A model generated the notes under the pieces. The model was given only the letters and a program-made list of their open reading frames with translations. It had not been told where the DNA came from and did no database searches. Source: LMUY01 sp964244655 (GTDB lineage: Bacteria; Pseudomonadota; Alphaproteobacteria; Acetobacterales; Acetobacteraceae). Taken from it: a DNA stretch of 64,000 nucleotides. Position numbers and translations under genes: made by a program. Location: contig CAXTJU010000009.1 of assembly GCA_964244655.1 (NCBI GenBank), forward strand, positions 1 through 64,000, written 5' to 3'. Below, one piece after another: positions 7,551 through 16,029 of this stretch (its first letter is position 1; the number at the start of each line of letters is the position of its first letter).

Positions 7551-8495
7551 ATGCCTGATCCAACCCCCATCACCCGCGTCGCCGTCATCGGCGCCGGCAT
7601 CATCGGCGCCAGCTGGGCCGCCTGCTTCCTGTCCCACGGGCTGGAGGTGGCGGTGTGGGACCCGTCGCCGGACGCCGAGGGCTTCGTGCGCGGCTTCGTG
7701 CAGCGCGCCGCCCCGGCCTTGCAGGCGCTCGGCGGCGCGGCGCCCGACCTGGACCGGCTCAGCGTCCATCCGGACCCGGCGGCCGCCGTGGCCGGCGTGC
7801 AGTTCGTCCAGGAGAGCGCGCCGGAGCGCCTGGAGGCCAAGCGCGCCCTGTATGCCGCGCTGGAGGACGCGCTGGCGCCGGACGCGATCGTGGCCTCCAG
7901 CTCGTCGGGGCTGATGATGACGGACCTGGCGCAGGATTTGCGCACGCCGGGCCGCTTCGCCATCGGCCACCCGTTCAACCCGCCGCACCTGATCCCGCTG
8001 GTGGAGGTGGTGGGCGGCGAGCGGACCGCGCCGGAGACGGTGGCGGCGTGCATGGCGTTCTACCGCCGGGTCGGCAAGCACCCGATCCATCTGCGCAAGG
8101 AAGCGCCGGGCCACCTGGCCAACCGGCTGCAATCCGCGCTGTGGCGGGAGGCGGTGCACGCCGTGGCGGAGGGCGTGGCGAGCGTGGCGGACGTGGACGC
8201 GGCGGTGGCCTACGGCCCGGGGCTGCGCTGGGCGATGATGGGGCCGCACCTCACCTTCCACCTGGCGGGCGGGGAAGGCGGCATGGCGCACTTCATGGAG
8301 CACCTCGGCCCGGCCAACGAGGCGTGGTGGCGTTCGCTGGGGCAACCGACACTGACGCCGGAGGTGCAGCGCGCCATCGTCGCGGGCGTGGCGGAGGAGG
8401 CCGGCGGCCAGGACGTGGCGACGCTGGCGGCGCGGCGGGACGCGCTGCTGGTGGCGCTGCTGCGCACGATCGGGGAGGGGCGGCCGGGACAGTAG
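7551..8495 (+). CDS. 3-hydroxyacyl-CoA dehydrogenase family protein (carnitine dehydrogenase-like)
   Basis: NAD-dependent L-3-hydroxyacid oxidoreductase of 314 aa. The N-terminal Rossmann motif is VAVIGAGIIGASWA (residues about 8-21). The catalytic region GHPFNPPHLIPLVEVVGG (about 144-161) carries the conserved His, Pro and Asn of 3-hydroxyacyl-CoA dehydrogenases. A helical C-terminal domain follows (FYRRVGKHPIHLRKEAPGHL). Single-domain length and overall look fit L-carnitine 3-dehydrogenase or lambda-crystallin/L-gulonate-type enzymes as well as acyl-CoA substrates. The exact substrate is open. The start ATG at 7551 was chosen because the Rossmann strand begins immediately after it. Confidence 0.85.
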   Translation: MPDPTPITRVAVIGAGIIGASWAACFLSHGLEVAVWDPSPDAEGFVRGFVQRAAPALQALGGAAPDLDRLSVHPDPAAAVAGVQFVQESAPERLEAKRALYAALEDALAPDAIVASSSSGLMMTDLAQDLRTPGRFAIGHPFNPPHLIPLVEVVGGERTAPETVAACMAFYRRVGKHPIHLRKEAPGHLANRLQSALWREAVHAVAEGVASVADVDAAVAYGPGLRWAMMGPHLTFHLAGGEGGMAHFMEHLGPANEAWWRSLGQPTLTPEVQRAIVAGVAEEAGGQDVATLAARRDALLVALLRTIGEGRPGQ

Positions 8496-8498
8496 AGG

Positions 8499-8520
8499 CC
8501 CTTTCCCATGGGGAGAGGGA
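8499..8520. repeat. Short palindromic repeat, CCCTTTCCC...GGGGAGAGGG type
   Basis: An imperfect inverted repeat (CCCTTTCCC-AT-GGGGAGAGGG) sits between the dehydrogenase stop and the ABC exporter start. A second, cleaner copy is at 33438-33460. It may act as a terminator or mRNA-stabilising hairpin. Confidence 0.6.
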
Positions 8521-8560
8521 GACCGTTCCTCCGCACCCGCAGCATGGTAGTCTGCCGTCC

Positions 8561-10282
8561 ATGCTCCGACAGTTCTTCGCCTACTACCGCCCGCACCGCC
8601 GCCTGTTCGCGCTCGACTTCGGCTGCGCCATCCTGTCCGGCCTGCTGGAGCTGGCGTTCCCCATGGCCATCCGCGCCTTCGTGGACCAGCTGCTGCCGGG
8701 GCGGGACTGGGGCCTCATCCTGCTCGCCTCGGCCGCCCTGCTCGGCGTTTACCTGGTGAACACCGGGCTGACCGCCGTGGTGACGTACTGGGGCCACCTG
8801 CTCGGCATCAACATCGAGACCGAGATGCGCCGCCGGGCGTTCGACCATTTGCAGAAGCTGTCGTTCAGCTTCTTCGACAACAGCAAGACCGGCACTCTCA
8901 TCACCCACGTCACCAAGGATTTGGAGGACGTGGGCGAGGTGGCGCATCACGGCCCGGAGGACCTGTTCATCGCGGTGATGACCTTCGTCGGCGCCTTCGC
9001 GCTGATGTTCGCCGTCAACGCGCGGCTCGCGCTGCTGACGGTGGTCATCACCCCCGTGGTGACGGTGCTCAGCACCCGCTACGGCTCGCGCATGACGCAC
9101 AACTTTCGCGCCCTGTTCCGCCAGGTGGGCGCGTTCAACGCCCGCATCGAGGAGAACGTGGGCGGCATGCGGGTGGTGCAGGCCTTCGCCAACGAGGAGC
9201 ACGAGCGCCGCCTGTTCGCCATCGACAACGCGCAGTACCGCCGCACCAAGCTGCAAGCCTACCGGCTGATGGCGGCCTCCAGCTCGATCACCTACCTCGG
9301 CATGCGGCTCACCCAATTGGTGGTGATGGTGGCGGGCACCTGGTTCGTGCTGCACGGGCAATTGTCGCAGGGCGGCTTCGTGTCGTTCCTGCTGCTGGTG
9401 GGGGTGTTCCTGCGCCCGGTGGACAAGATCAACGGCGTGCTGGAGACCTACCCCAAGGGCATCGCCGGGTTCCGCCGCTACACCGAGCTGCTGGACACCG
9501 CGCCGGACATCGTGGACGCGCCCGGCGCCGCCCCGGCCGGCCCGCTGCGCGGCGACATCCGCTTCGAGCGCGTCAGCTTCGGCTACGGCGGCGGCCGCAC
9601 GGTGCTGCACGAGATCGACCTGGGCGTGGCCGCCGGCGAGACGGTGGCGTTCGTCGGCCCCTCCGGCGCGGGCAAGACCACGCTGTGCTCGCTGCTGCCG
9701 CGCTTCTACGAGCCGCTGGCGGGCCGTATCACCATCGACGGCGTGGATGTCCGGGCGATGACCCTGGCCTCCTTGCGCAGCCAGATCGGCATCGTGCAGC
9801 AGGACGTGTTCCTGTTCGGCGGCACCCTGCGGGAGAACATCGCCTACGGCCGGCTCGACGCGCCCGAGGCGGACATCATCGACGCGGCCCGGCGGGCGCA
9901 GCTGGCGCCGATGATCGCCGGCTTGCCCGCCGGATTGGACACGCTGGTGGGCGAGCGCGGGGTGAAGCTGTCGGGCGGGCAGAAGCAGCGGCTGGCCATC
10001 GCCCGCATGTTCCTCAAGAACCCGCCGATCCTGATCCTGGACGAGGCCACCAGCGCGCTCGACACCGAGACGGAGCGCGCGGTGCAGGGCGCGCTGGCGG
10101 AGCTGGCCGCCGGGCGCACCACGCTGGTCATCGCGCACCGCCTGGCCACCATCCGCAACGCCGACCGCATCGTGGTGGTGGACGCCTCGGGCGTGGCGGA
10201 GCAGGGGCGGCACGGCGAATTGGTGCAGGCGGGCGGCACGTACCAGCGGCTGCACGCCGCGCAGTTCGGAGAGGTCGGATGA
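8561..10282 (+). CDS. ABC exporter, fused permease-ATPase (MsbA/lipid A export-like)
   Basis: Half-transporter of 573 aa that works as a homodimer in the inner membrane. A type IV exporter transmembrane domain with six helices (about 15-310) contains the conserved LSFSFFDNSKTGTLITHVTKD segment. The nucleotide-binding domain follows, with Walker A GPSGAGKTT near residue 365, Q-loop GIVQQDVFLF, signature LSGGQKQR near 470, Walker B ILILDEATSALD and the switch His IAHRL. The substrate is unknown. Its stop overlaps the start of the next gene, an exported protease-like protein, by 4 bases, suggesting that the two work together. Confidence 0.9.
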   Translation: MLRQFFAYYRPHRRLFALDFGCAILSGLLELAFPMAIRAFVDQLLPGRDWGLILLASAALLGVYLVNTGLTAVVTYWGHLLGINIETEMRRRAFDHLQKLSFSFFDNSKTGTLITHVTKDLEDVGEVAHHGPEDLFIAVMTFVGAFALMFAVNARLALLTVVITPVVTVLSTRYGSRMTHNFRALFRQVGAFNARIEENVGGMRVVQAFANEEHERRLFAIDNAQYRRTKLQAYRLMAASSSITYLGMRLTQLVVMVAGTWFVLHGQLSQGGFVSFLLLVGVFLRPVDKINGVLETYPKGIAGFRRYTELLDTAPDIVDAPGAAPAGPLRGDIRFERVSFGYGGGRTVLHEIDLGVAAGETVAFVGPSGAGKTTLCSLLPRFYEPLAGRITIDGVDVRAMTLASLRSQIGIVQQDVFLFGGTLRENIAYGRLDAPEADIIDAARRAQLAPMIAGLPAGLDTLVGERGVKLSGGQKQRLAIARMFLKNPPILILDEATSALDTETERAVQGALAELAAGRTTLVIAHRLATIRNADRIVVVDASGVAEQGRHGELVQAGGTYQRLHAAQFGEVG

Positions 10283-11064
10283 GCGGACGGATGCTCGGGC
10301 GGCGAGGGGCCTTGGCAGCCCTGGCCGGGATCGCGCCGGCGCTCGCCCGTGCCCAGGCGGCCCCCACGCCCGCTCCGGACCCGGCCCAGACCCCTCAGAC
10401 GACCACGCCCCAGACACCTACGCCCCAGACCATCACCCTGCCAACGCCGCAGGCGGCGCCCGCCGTGCCGCCGCCTTCGCCGCCGAGACCCGCCGGGCCG
10501 GCTGCGCCGATCGACCCCGCCAAGGCCTACTACCTGTTCTTCGACCAGACGATCGACGTCAATTCGATGCACGCGCTGCGCCGCCAACTGGCCACGCTGG
10601 TCGAGGCGGGGGTGTCGCAGATCACCCTGGTCATCAACTCGCCGGGCGGCCTGGTCTCACAGGTGCTGATCACGTACAGCTTCATCCGTTCGCTGCCCGC
10701 CACCATCAACACCCATGCGGTGGGACTGGTCGCGTCCGCGGGCAACGTCCTTTTCCTCGCTGGGGAGCACCGCTCGGCCGACCGGTCCGCGCGATTCCTG
10801 TTCCATCCTTCGACGGTGTCGCTGCTCGGCACCCTCAACGGGTCACAGCTCAAGGAGAAGGTGACGCAGGACGAAGCGATCGAGGGCATGCTGACCCAGA
10901 TCTACCGCGACCGCACGGCCTTGACCGACGAGGACATCCAGCGCTTCGGCCGTGGCGAGGTCATCTACACGGCCGAGCAGGCGCAGCACCTGGGCATCGC
11001 GCAGGACGTGGCCGACCTCAAGCTGCCGGGCGGCCAGGCGGCGCGCATCCTGTTTCTGGACTGA
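10279..11064 (+). CDS. Exported ClpP/SppA-like serine protease fold protein
   Basis: Protein of 261 aa. It has an N-terminal signal (RRGALAALAGIAPALARAQA), then a Pro/Thr-rich linker (about residues 32-75). A crotonase-like protease domain with ClpP features follows: LVINSPGGLVSQ, the Ser nucleophile in GLVASAGNVLFLAGEHR, and the His in RFLFHPSTVSLLG. The C-terminal part (EDIQRFGRGEVIYTAEQA, then LGIAQDV) matches the ClpP handle region. A signal peptide is not expected for true ClpP, so this is more like the periplasmic ClpP-like proteins related to NfeD/SppA. ATGA overlap with the ABC exporter. Function unknown. Confidence 0.8.
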   Translation: MSGRMLGRRGALAALAGIAPALARAQAAPTPAPDPAQTPQTTTPQTPTPQTITLPTPQAAPAVPPPSPPRPAGPAAPIDPAKAYYLFFDQTIDVNSMHALRRQLATLVEAGVSQITLVINSPGGLVSQVLITYSFIRSLPATINTHAVGLVASAGNVLFLAGEHRSADRSARFLFHPSTVSLLGTLNGSQLKEKVTQDEAIEGMLTQIYRDRTALTDEDIQRFGRGEVIYTAEQAQHLGIAQDVADLKLPGGQAARILFLD

Positions 11065-11183
11065 CCGGCTTCACCGCGGCGCGGGAGAGGCCAGCGCCAT
11101 CGGCCCCTGAACCTCGCGCCCGAAGCCTCGAGCCGGCGGCCTTAGCACTTCGCTAACCCGAGCGCGGCATCCTGCGCCACGCC

Positions 11184-11741
11184 ATGCAGCATCGCTCCCC
11201 CTTCCGCCGCCGGCCCCCGCTCCGCTCGCTGCCGGCCGCCCGGTCGGGCGCGGCGGTGCTGGAGTTCGCCCTCGTCAGCCTGCCGTTCCTCGGCTTCTTG
11301 CTGGGGCTGATGTCGGTGGCCTTGAACTTCTACCTGCAATTCGCGCTGGACTACTCGCTGCAGCAAGCCGTGCGGCAGGTGCAGATCGGCAACGTTCCTC
11401 CCGGCACCTCGGTGGGCACGTTCACCGGTTCCACCTTCTGCCCCATCTTCACGCTGTTCGCCTCCTGCTCCGGCGTGTCGCTCTCCATCCAGCCGGTGAC
11501 GGACTACTACAGCTCGACCGTGGTTTCCTCGTCGAGCAAGCCGACCAGCTTCTGCGTCGGCCAGCCGGGCCAGCTGATGTACGCGCGGGCGGTGTACCCG
11601 GCCCCCGTGATCAGCACGATCTTCCCATTGAACGCCACGCCCACCAACGCGGGCAGCTACGGCACCACCATCATCTCCGCCGCCGCCTTCGCCAACGAGA
11701 ACCCGACCGGCGCCCCGACGAACCCGACGCCGGGATGCTGA
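11184..11741 (+). CDS. TadE-like pilus assembly protein
   Basis: Pseudopilin-like protein of 185 aa. The N-terminal hydrophobic segment is preceded by the TadE signature GAAVLEFALVSLPFL (residues about 27-41), with the Glu that is conserved in pseudopilins. A short extracytoplasmic domain with four Cys follows. It overlaps the next gene by 7 bases and belongs to a three-gene TadE-TadE-TadG unit. No tadA, tadB or rcpA gene is in the window, so the secretion machinery must be encoded elsewhere. Confidence 0.85.
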   Translation: MQHRSPFRRRPPLRSLPAARSGAAVLEFALVSLPFLGFLLGLMSVALNFYLQFALDYSLQQAVRQVQIGNVPPGTSVGTFTGSTFCPIFTLFASCSGVSLSIQPVTDYYSSTVVSSSSKPTSFCVGQPGQLMYARAVYPAPVISTIFPLNATPTNAGSYGTTIISAAAFANENPTGAPTNPTPGC

Positions 11742-12394
11742 GGCTGTGGCGCGCCCGCCGGGGCTTGGCGGCGTTCGAGTTCGCGCTGCTGCTGCCGTTG
11801 CTGGTGACGCTGCTGTTCGGCGTGGTCGACCTGTCGCAGGCGATCATCTTCTCCCGCCGGCTCACCGTGGCCGCGCAGGAAACGGCGACGATCGCCTCCA
11901 CCCTGGCGGTGCAGTCTAACAACCAGAACGCGCTGACCGAGAACCAGGCCTACGACGCGACCACGGCGCCGTTCGCGCTGTTCCCCGCCTGGCAGGGCGG
12001 CCCCAACCCGGGGACCTTCGCCATCACCCTGTCCGTGGCGACCTTCACCGCAAGCCCCTCCGGCTGCACCTCAAGCTGCACCTATTCCGGCACGATTTCC
12101 TGGAGCGGCGTGAATCCCAACGGCCAGGCCAACCTGCGGACCTGCGGTCCGGTGCCCCCGGCGGCCTCCAACACGGCGGCGCCCAGCTTGGCCACCCTGC
12201 CGCCCGGCGTGTTCGGCCCCACGGCCATCATCGTCGCCGACGTTTCCGCGCCGTTCACGCCGCTGTTCACCGGCTACTTCACCGGAGGCTTCAGGATGCT
12301 CCAGTCGGCCTACGTCTCACCCCGGCTCAACAATTCCGTGGCGCTGACCAACACGTATCCCAGCGGCGGCTATTTGTGCCAGGCGTCCTCGTGA
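11735..12394 (+). CDS. TadE/TadF-like pilus assembly protein
   Basis: Protein of 219 aa. The N-terminal pseudopilin-like segment LAAFEFALLLPLLVTLLFGVVDLSQ (given here in parts LAAFEFALLLPLL and VTLLFGVVDLSQ) has the conserved Glu. The remainder is an extracytoplasmic domain with two Cys pairs, rich in Thr/Ser/Pro. It is second in the TadE-TadE-TadG unit and overlaps the next gene by 4 bases (GTGA). Confidence 0.84.
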   Translation: MLRLWRARRGLAAFEFALLLPLLVTLLFGVVDLSQAIIFSRRLTVAAQETATIASTLAVQSNNQNALTENQAYDATTAPFALFPAWQGGPNPGTFAITLSVATFTASPSGCTSSCTYSGTISWSGVNPNGQANLRTCGPVPPAASNTAAPSLATLPPGVFGPTAIIVADVSAPFTPLFTGYFTGGFRMLQSAYVSPRLNNSVALTNTYPSGGYLCQASS

Positions 12395-13737
12395 CCCACC
12401 GCTGGTGGCCGGGGCGCGACCGGCGCGGCAACGTGGCGATGATGATGGGCATTCTCGCGGTGCCGCTGGCAGCCCTGGTCGGCTTGGCCGTTGACCTCGG
12501 CAATTCGACCTGGGCCCACACGAAGCTGGACGGGGCGGCCGACGCGGCGGCCCTGCTGGCCACCACGGTCGCGTCCAACCAGTACCGGGCGGGCGTGGCG
12601 AACCCAACCGCCGCCGCGATCTCCGCGGCGACCGACCGGTTCAACGCCATGGTCGGCATCACGCCTCCGCAATATGGCTTTGCGCCGAACGTCAACATCA
12701 ACCCCGTCACCATCAGCATGACGCAGTCCGGCAACGTGTTCACCTCCACCGTGAGCTACGCCGGCGCCTACCAGACCTTCCTGGGAGGGATCGTCGGCGT
12801 GAGGCAGATCGCGCTCGGCGGCACGTCGGCGGCCAGCCTGTCGGCGAGTTCCTACGTGGACATCCAGGTGCTGATGGACGTGTCGTCCTCCATGACGATC
12901 GCGGCGACGCTGACCGACATCAACAACATGGAGGGGCTCACGCAAAAGGCCATTTTGCCCCCGGACAAGCCCAACGACGTCCAGCAGGGCGAAGCCTGCG
13001 CGTTCGCCTGCCACTGGTCGCTGCTCAACACCGATTTCCTGGCGCTGGCCCGCAAGAACAACGTGCTGCTCCGGATCGACGTGCTGAGTGCTGCGGTGAG
13101 CAACCTCATCACCAACGTCGCGGCGTTGAACACCAACTCGTCCTTCCGGCTCGGCCTCTCGACGTTCGCTCAATTGTTCACGCAGATCTATCCGACCAGC
13201 AGCAACATCAGCGGTGCTAGCAGCGCCCTGTCGCTGATCGCGCCGGACCTCAACCGATGCACCGACGCTGTCAGCTGTCCGGAAAGCTACTTCGACAATG
13301 CGATGGCCAGCTTGACCTCCGTTACGCCAACCTCAGGCAACGGGGCCACTCAGGCGACCTCGCAGCAATTCCTCTTCATCGTGAGCGACGGCCTCGTGGA
13401 CCAGAACACCGGTTCGCGCGTCATGAGCCCCATCAATCCTGCAAGCTGTGCTGCGCTCAAAGCCAAAGGCGTCACGATCCTGACGCTCTACACGCAGTAT
13501 ATTCCCTTGGAAGCGCCCTACATCCAGGCACCCTATGCGGCAAACCCGTTCTACGTGCAGTACGTGGCCCCGTATCAGCCCCTGTCAGGACCGGACCAGC
13601 TTCAGCAGGCCATGGCGGCGTGCGCCTCGGCGCCCAACCTGGCGTTTGCGGCGTCGGATGCCTCCGATATCGACGCGAAGCTGCAGCAGCTGCTTGCCGC
13701 CGTCCTGGCGCTGACCTCTGGTCACCTGACCCAGTGA
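12391..13737 (+). CDS. TadG-like pilus assembly protein with von Willebrand factor A domain
   Basis: Protein of 448 aa. It has the N-terminal Tad-associated segment (RRGNVAMMMGILAVPLAAL, residues about 12-30) and then DGAADAAALLATTVA, typical of TadG Flp-pilus assembly proteins. A VWA domain with MIDAS motif DVSSSM (about 163-168) follows, with a C-terminal VSDGLVD strand. The start is GTG at 12391 in a GTGA overlap. A GTG five codons upstream is also possible. It probably sits in the inner membrane with the VWA domain outside, helping Flp pilus or Tad secretion. Confidence 0.85.
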   Translation: MTHRWWPGRDRRGNVAMMMGILAVPLAALVGLAVDLGNSTWAHTKLDGAADAAALLATTVASNQYRAGVANPTAAAISAATDRFNAMVGITPPQYGFAPNVNINPVTISMTQSGNVFTSTVSYAGAYQTFLGGIVGVRQIALGGTSAASLSASSYVDIQVLMDVSSSMTIAATLTDINNMEGLTQKAILPPDKPNDVQQGEACAFACHWSLLNTDFLALARKNNVLLRIDVLSAAVSNLITNVAALNTNSSFRLGLSTFAQLFTQIYPTSSNISGASSALSLIAPDLNRCTDAVSCPESYFDNAMASLTSVTPTSGNGATQATSQQFLFIVSDGLVDQNTGSRVMSPINPASCAALKAKGVTILTLYTQYIPLEAPYIQAPYAANPFYVQYVAPYQPLSGPDQLQQAMAACASAPNLAFAASDASDIDAKLQQLLAAVLALTSGHLTQ

Positions 13738-13749
13738 GCCCCGCCGCGC

Positions 13750-14313
13750 TCAGCTTTCCAGCAGCTCGGAGTCCCAGTACAAATAGTCCCGCCAGCTTTC
13801 ATGCAGGTAGTTCGGCGGGAAGGCGCGGCCGTTCTCCTGCAGCTCCCACGTCGAGGGCTGCCGCGGCGTCTGGCGCGGGTGCATGTGGCACTCGCGCGGC
13901 AGGCGGGAGCCTTTGGCCAGGTTGCAGGTGCCGCAGGCGGTGACGACGTTCTCCCACGTTGTGCGCCCCCCGCGGCTGCGCGGGACCACGTGGTCGAACG
14001 TCAGGTCGTGCGTCGGCAGCCGGTCGTTGCAGTACTGACAGGCGAAGGCATCCCGCAGGAACACGTTGAACCGGGTGAACGCCGGGCGCCGCGCCGCCGG
14101 GATATACTCCTTCAGCGCGATCACGCTGGGCAGCCGCATGGACATGGACGGGGAGTGCACCGCGACCTCGTACTCGTTGAGCACGGAAACCCGGTCGAGG
14201 AACACGGCCTTGATCGCGTCCTGCCACGCCCAGACCGAGAGCGGGAAATACGAGAGGGGCCGGAAATCCGCGTTCAGCACCAGCGCCGGGTAATGCATTC
14301 CGCCGTCAGGCAA
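13750..14313 (-). CDS. HNH endonuclease family protein
   Basis: Protein of 187 aa conserved in alphaproteobacteria. The N-terminus reads MHYPALVLNADFRPLSYFPL. The HNH domain (about residues 95-140) has two CxxC zinc-finger pairs (CQYC and CGTC) around LTFDHVVPRSRGGRTTWEN, with His and Asn in place. The preferred start is TTG at 14313, because GGAG lies 6 bases before it. The alternative ATG at 14298 (MHYPALV) has no well-placed ribosome binding site. The biological role of this widespread family is unknown; it is not linked here to a modification gene. Confidence 0.86.
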   Translation of the reverse strand: MPDGGMHYPALVLNADFRPLSYFPLSVWAWQDAIKAVFLDRVSVLNEYEVAVHSPSMSMRLPSVIALKEYIPAARRPAFTRFNVFLRDAFACQYCNDRLPTHDLTFDHVVPRSRGGRTTWENVVTACGTCNLAKGSRLPRECHMHPRQTPRQPSTWELQENGRAFPPNYLHESWRDYLYWDSELLES

Positions 14314-14454
14314 AGCGCGCTCCTTCGGGTCGCCGCGCCTGCCAGGAGTCGGTCATAGGCCCGACCGCCTGAAGCATGCGTCGCCAAATCCCGTGGCGCT
14401 TATCGCAGAGAGGCTGCTGCACCGCAAGGCAGCCTCCCGTTCTTCACGGGCCTG

Positions 14455-15102
14455 TCACACCGCGAACGCTGTCCGCAGCGCCGCCACGCCCGCGCCGATC
14501 CCAACCGGATCAATGCCATGGCCCAGCCCGGGCCGGAACAGCGCCTGCACCGGCACCCCGGCCGCGCGCAGCGACGCCGCGGCGTCACGCGAGAGCGACG
14601 CCGGCACCACCCCGTCCGACTCGCCGTGCACCAGCAGCACCGGGGCGCTGTTCGCCCGTGCGGCCAGCTGCTCCGGGGCGACCAGCGCGCCGGAATAGGC
14701 CAAGATCGCGCGCGGCGCCGCCGTCCGCCGCAACCCGGCGTACAGCGCCATCATGGCGCCCTGGCTGAACCCCACCAGCGCATAGGCCTCCGCCGGCAGG
14801 CCGAGCCGGGCCAGCTCGGCGTCGATGAACCCGTCCAGCGCCAGCCGGGCCTGCGCGGCGCCGGCCGCCATGCGCGCCGGGCTGCGGTCGCGCAAGGACC
14901 ACCACTGCCGGCCGAACGGCGCGCCGTCGTACGGCTCCGGCCCGTCGGGCGCGGCGAAGGCCGCATGGGGCAGCGCCGTCCCGCATTGCGGAGCCAGGCC
15001 GATCAGGTCCTGCCCGTTCGCGCCGACGCCGTGGCACAGCACCACGAGCTGCCGCGCCGCCCCGCCCGCCGCCGGGCCCCAGCGCACCGCCTGCAAATCC
15101 AT
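14455..15102 (-). CDS. Alpha/beta-hydrolase, carboxylesterase/phospholipase family
   Basis: Cytoplasmic esterase of about 215 aa. The catalytic triad is readable: Ser113 in GFSQG, Asp163 in GESDGVVP and His195 in GLGHGID. The oxyanion strand is VVLCHGVGANGQDL. It belongs to the family of carboxylesterase 2, acyl-protein thioesterase and YpfH. ATG at 15102 is chosen over GTG at 15108 because GGGGGAG lies 5 bases before the ATG and overlaps the GTG. It is divergent from gluQ with a 47-base gap. Confidence 0.9.
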   Translation of the reverse strand: MDLQAVRWGPAAGGAARQLVVLCHGVGANGQDLIGLAPQCGTALPHAAFAAPDGPEPYDGAPFGRQWWSLRDRSPARMAAGAAQARLALDGFIDAELARLGLPAEAYALVGFSQGAMMALYAGLRRTAAPRAILAYSGALVAPEQLAARANSAPVLLVHGESDGVVPASLSRDAAASLRAAGVPVQALFRPGLGHGIDPVGIGAGVAALRTAFAV

Positions 15103-15149
15103 CGCCACTCCCCCGCCCTGCCCAGCCGCACTATGCTGGCGGGCGGCCC

Positions 15150-15998
15150 ATGTCCATCACCACCCGCTTCGCCCCCAGCCCGACCGGCCTGCTGCATCTC
15201 GGCCATGCCAGCGTGGCGCTGGACGCCTGGCAGCGCGCCCGGGCCGCAGGCGGGCGCTTCCTGCTGCGGATCGAGGACATCGACGCCGGCCGCTGCCGCC
15301 CTGACCACGAAGCGGCCGTGCTGGAGGATTTGCGCTGGCTCGGCCTCGACTGGGACGGCCCGGTGCGGGTGCAGACGCAGCACGCGGACGATTACCGCGC
15401 CGCCCTGGCCGCCCTGCGCGGCATGGGGGTGCTGTACCCATGCTTCTGCTCCCGCGCCGACGTGCTCCGCGCTGCTGCTGCGCCGCATGGGCCGGAAGGC
15501 GTCATCTATGCCGGAACCTGCCGTGCCCTGTCCGCCGCCGAGCGCGCCGGGCGCATCGCCGCCGGCCAGCCGCATGCCTGGCGGCTGGACACCGGCCTGG
15601 CCCTGCAAGGCACCGGGCCGCTCACCTTCGCCGAGGAGGGCAGGGGCCGGCTGCCCTGCGACCCGGCGGCGCACGGCGACGTGGTGCTGGCCCGCCGCGA
15701 CGCCCCCTCTAGCTACCATCTCTGCGCCACCCACGACGACGCCGCCCAGGGCGTCACCCTGGTCACCCGCGGCGCGGACCTGCTCGCCGCCACCAGCCTC
15801 CACCGCCTGCTGCAAGCCCTGATGGGCTGGCCGGAGCCGGGCTACGCCCACCGCCCGCTGCTGGCCGGGCCGGACGGCCGCCGCCTGTCCAAGCGGGACG
15901 GCGCGCACAGCCTGCAAGCGATGCGCGCCGCCGGCATGACGCCGCAGCAGGTGCGCGACCAAGTGCGGGCATTGGCTTCCAATCACGCCACGCCATGA
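15150..15998 (+). CDS. gluQ: Glutamyl-Q tRNA(Asp) synthetase
   Basis: Class I synthetase-like enzyme of 282 aa that activates glutamate and attaches it to queuosine-34 of tRNA-Asp. It has TRFAPSPTGLLHLGHASVAL at the N-terminus with the HIGH motif as HLGH. Zinc-site Cys residues are at CFCSR and later at TCRAL. The KMSKS-like loop is LSKRDGAHSL (about 246-255). It stops at the length typical of GluQRS, with no anticodon-binding domain. Confidence 0.95.
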   Translation: MSITTRFAPSPTGLLHLGHASVALDAWQRARAAGGRFLLRIEDIDAGRCRPDHEAAVLEDLRWLGLDWDGPVRVQTQHADDYRAALAALRGMGVLYPCFCSRADVLRAAAAPHGPEGVIYAGTCRALSAAERAGRIAAGQPHAWRLDTGLALQGTGPLTFAEEGRGRLPCDPAAHGDVVLARRDAPSSYHLCATHDDAAQGVTLVTRGADLLAATSLHRLLQALMGWPEPGYAHRPLLAGPDGRRLSKRDGAHSLQAMRAAGMTPQQVRDQVRALASNHATP

Positions 15999-16029
15999 TA
16001 GGGTCCGCCACCGCCGCCGGGACCCCGCC

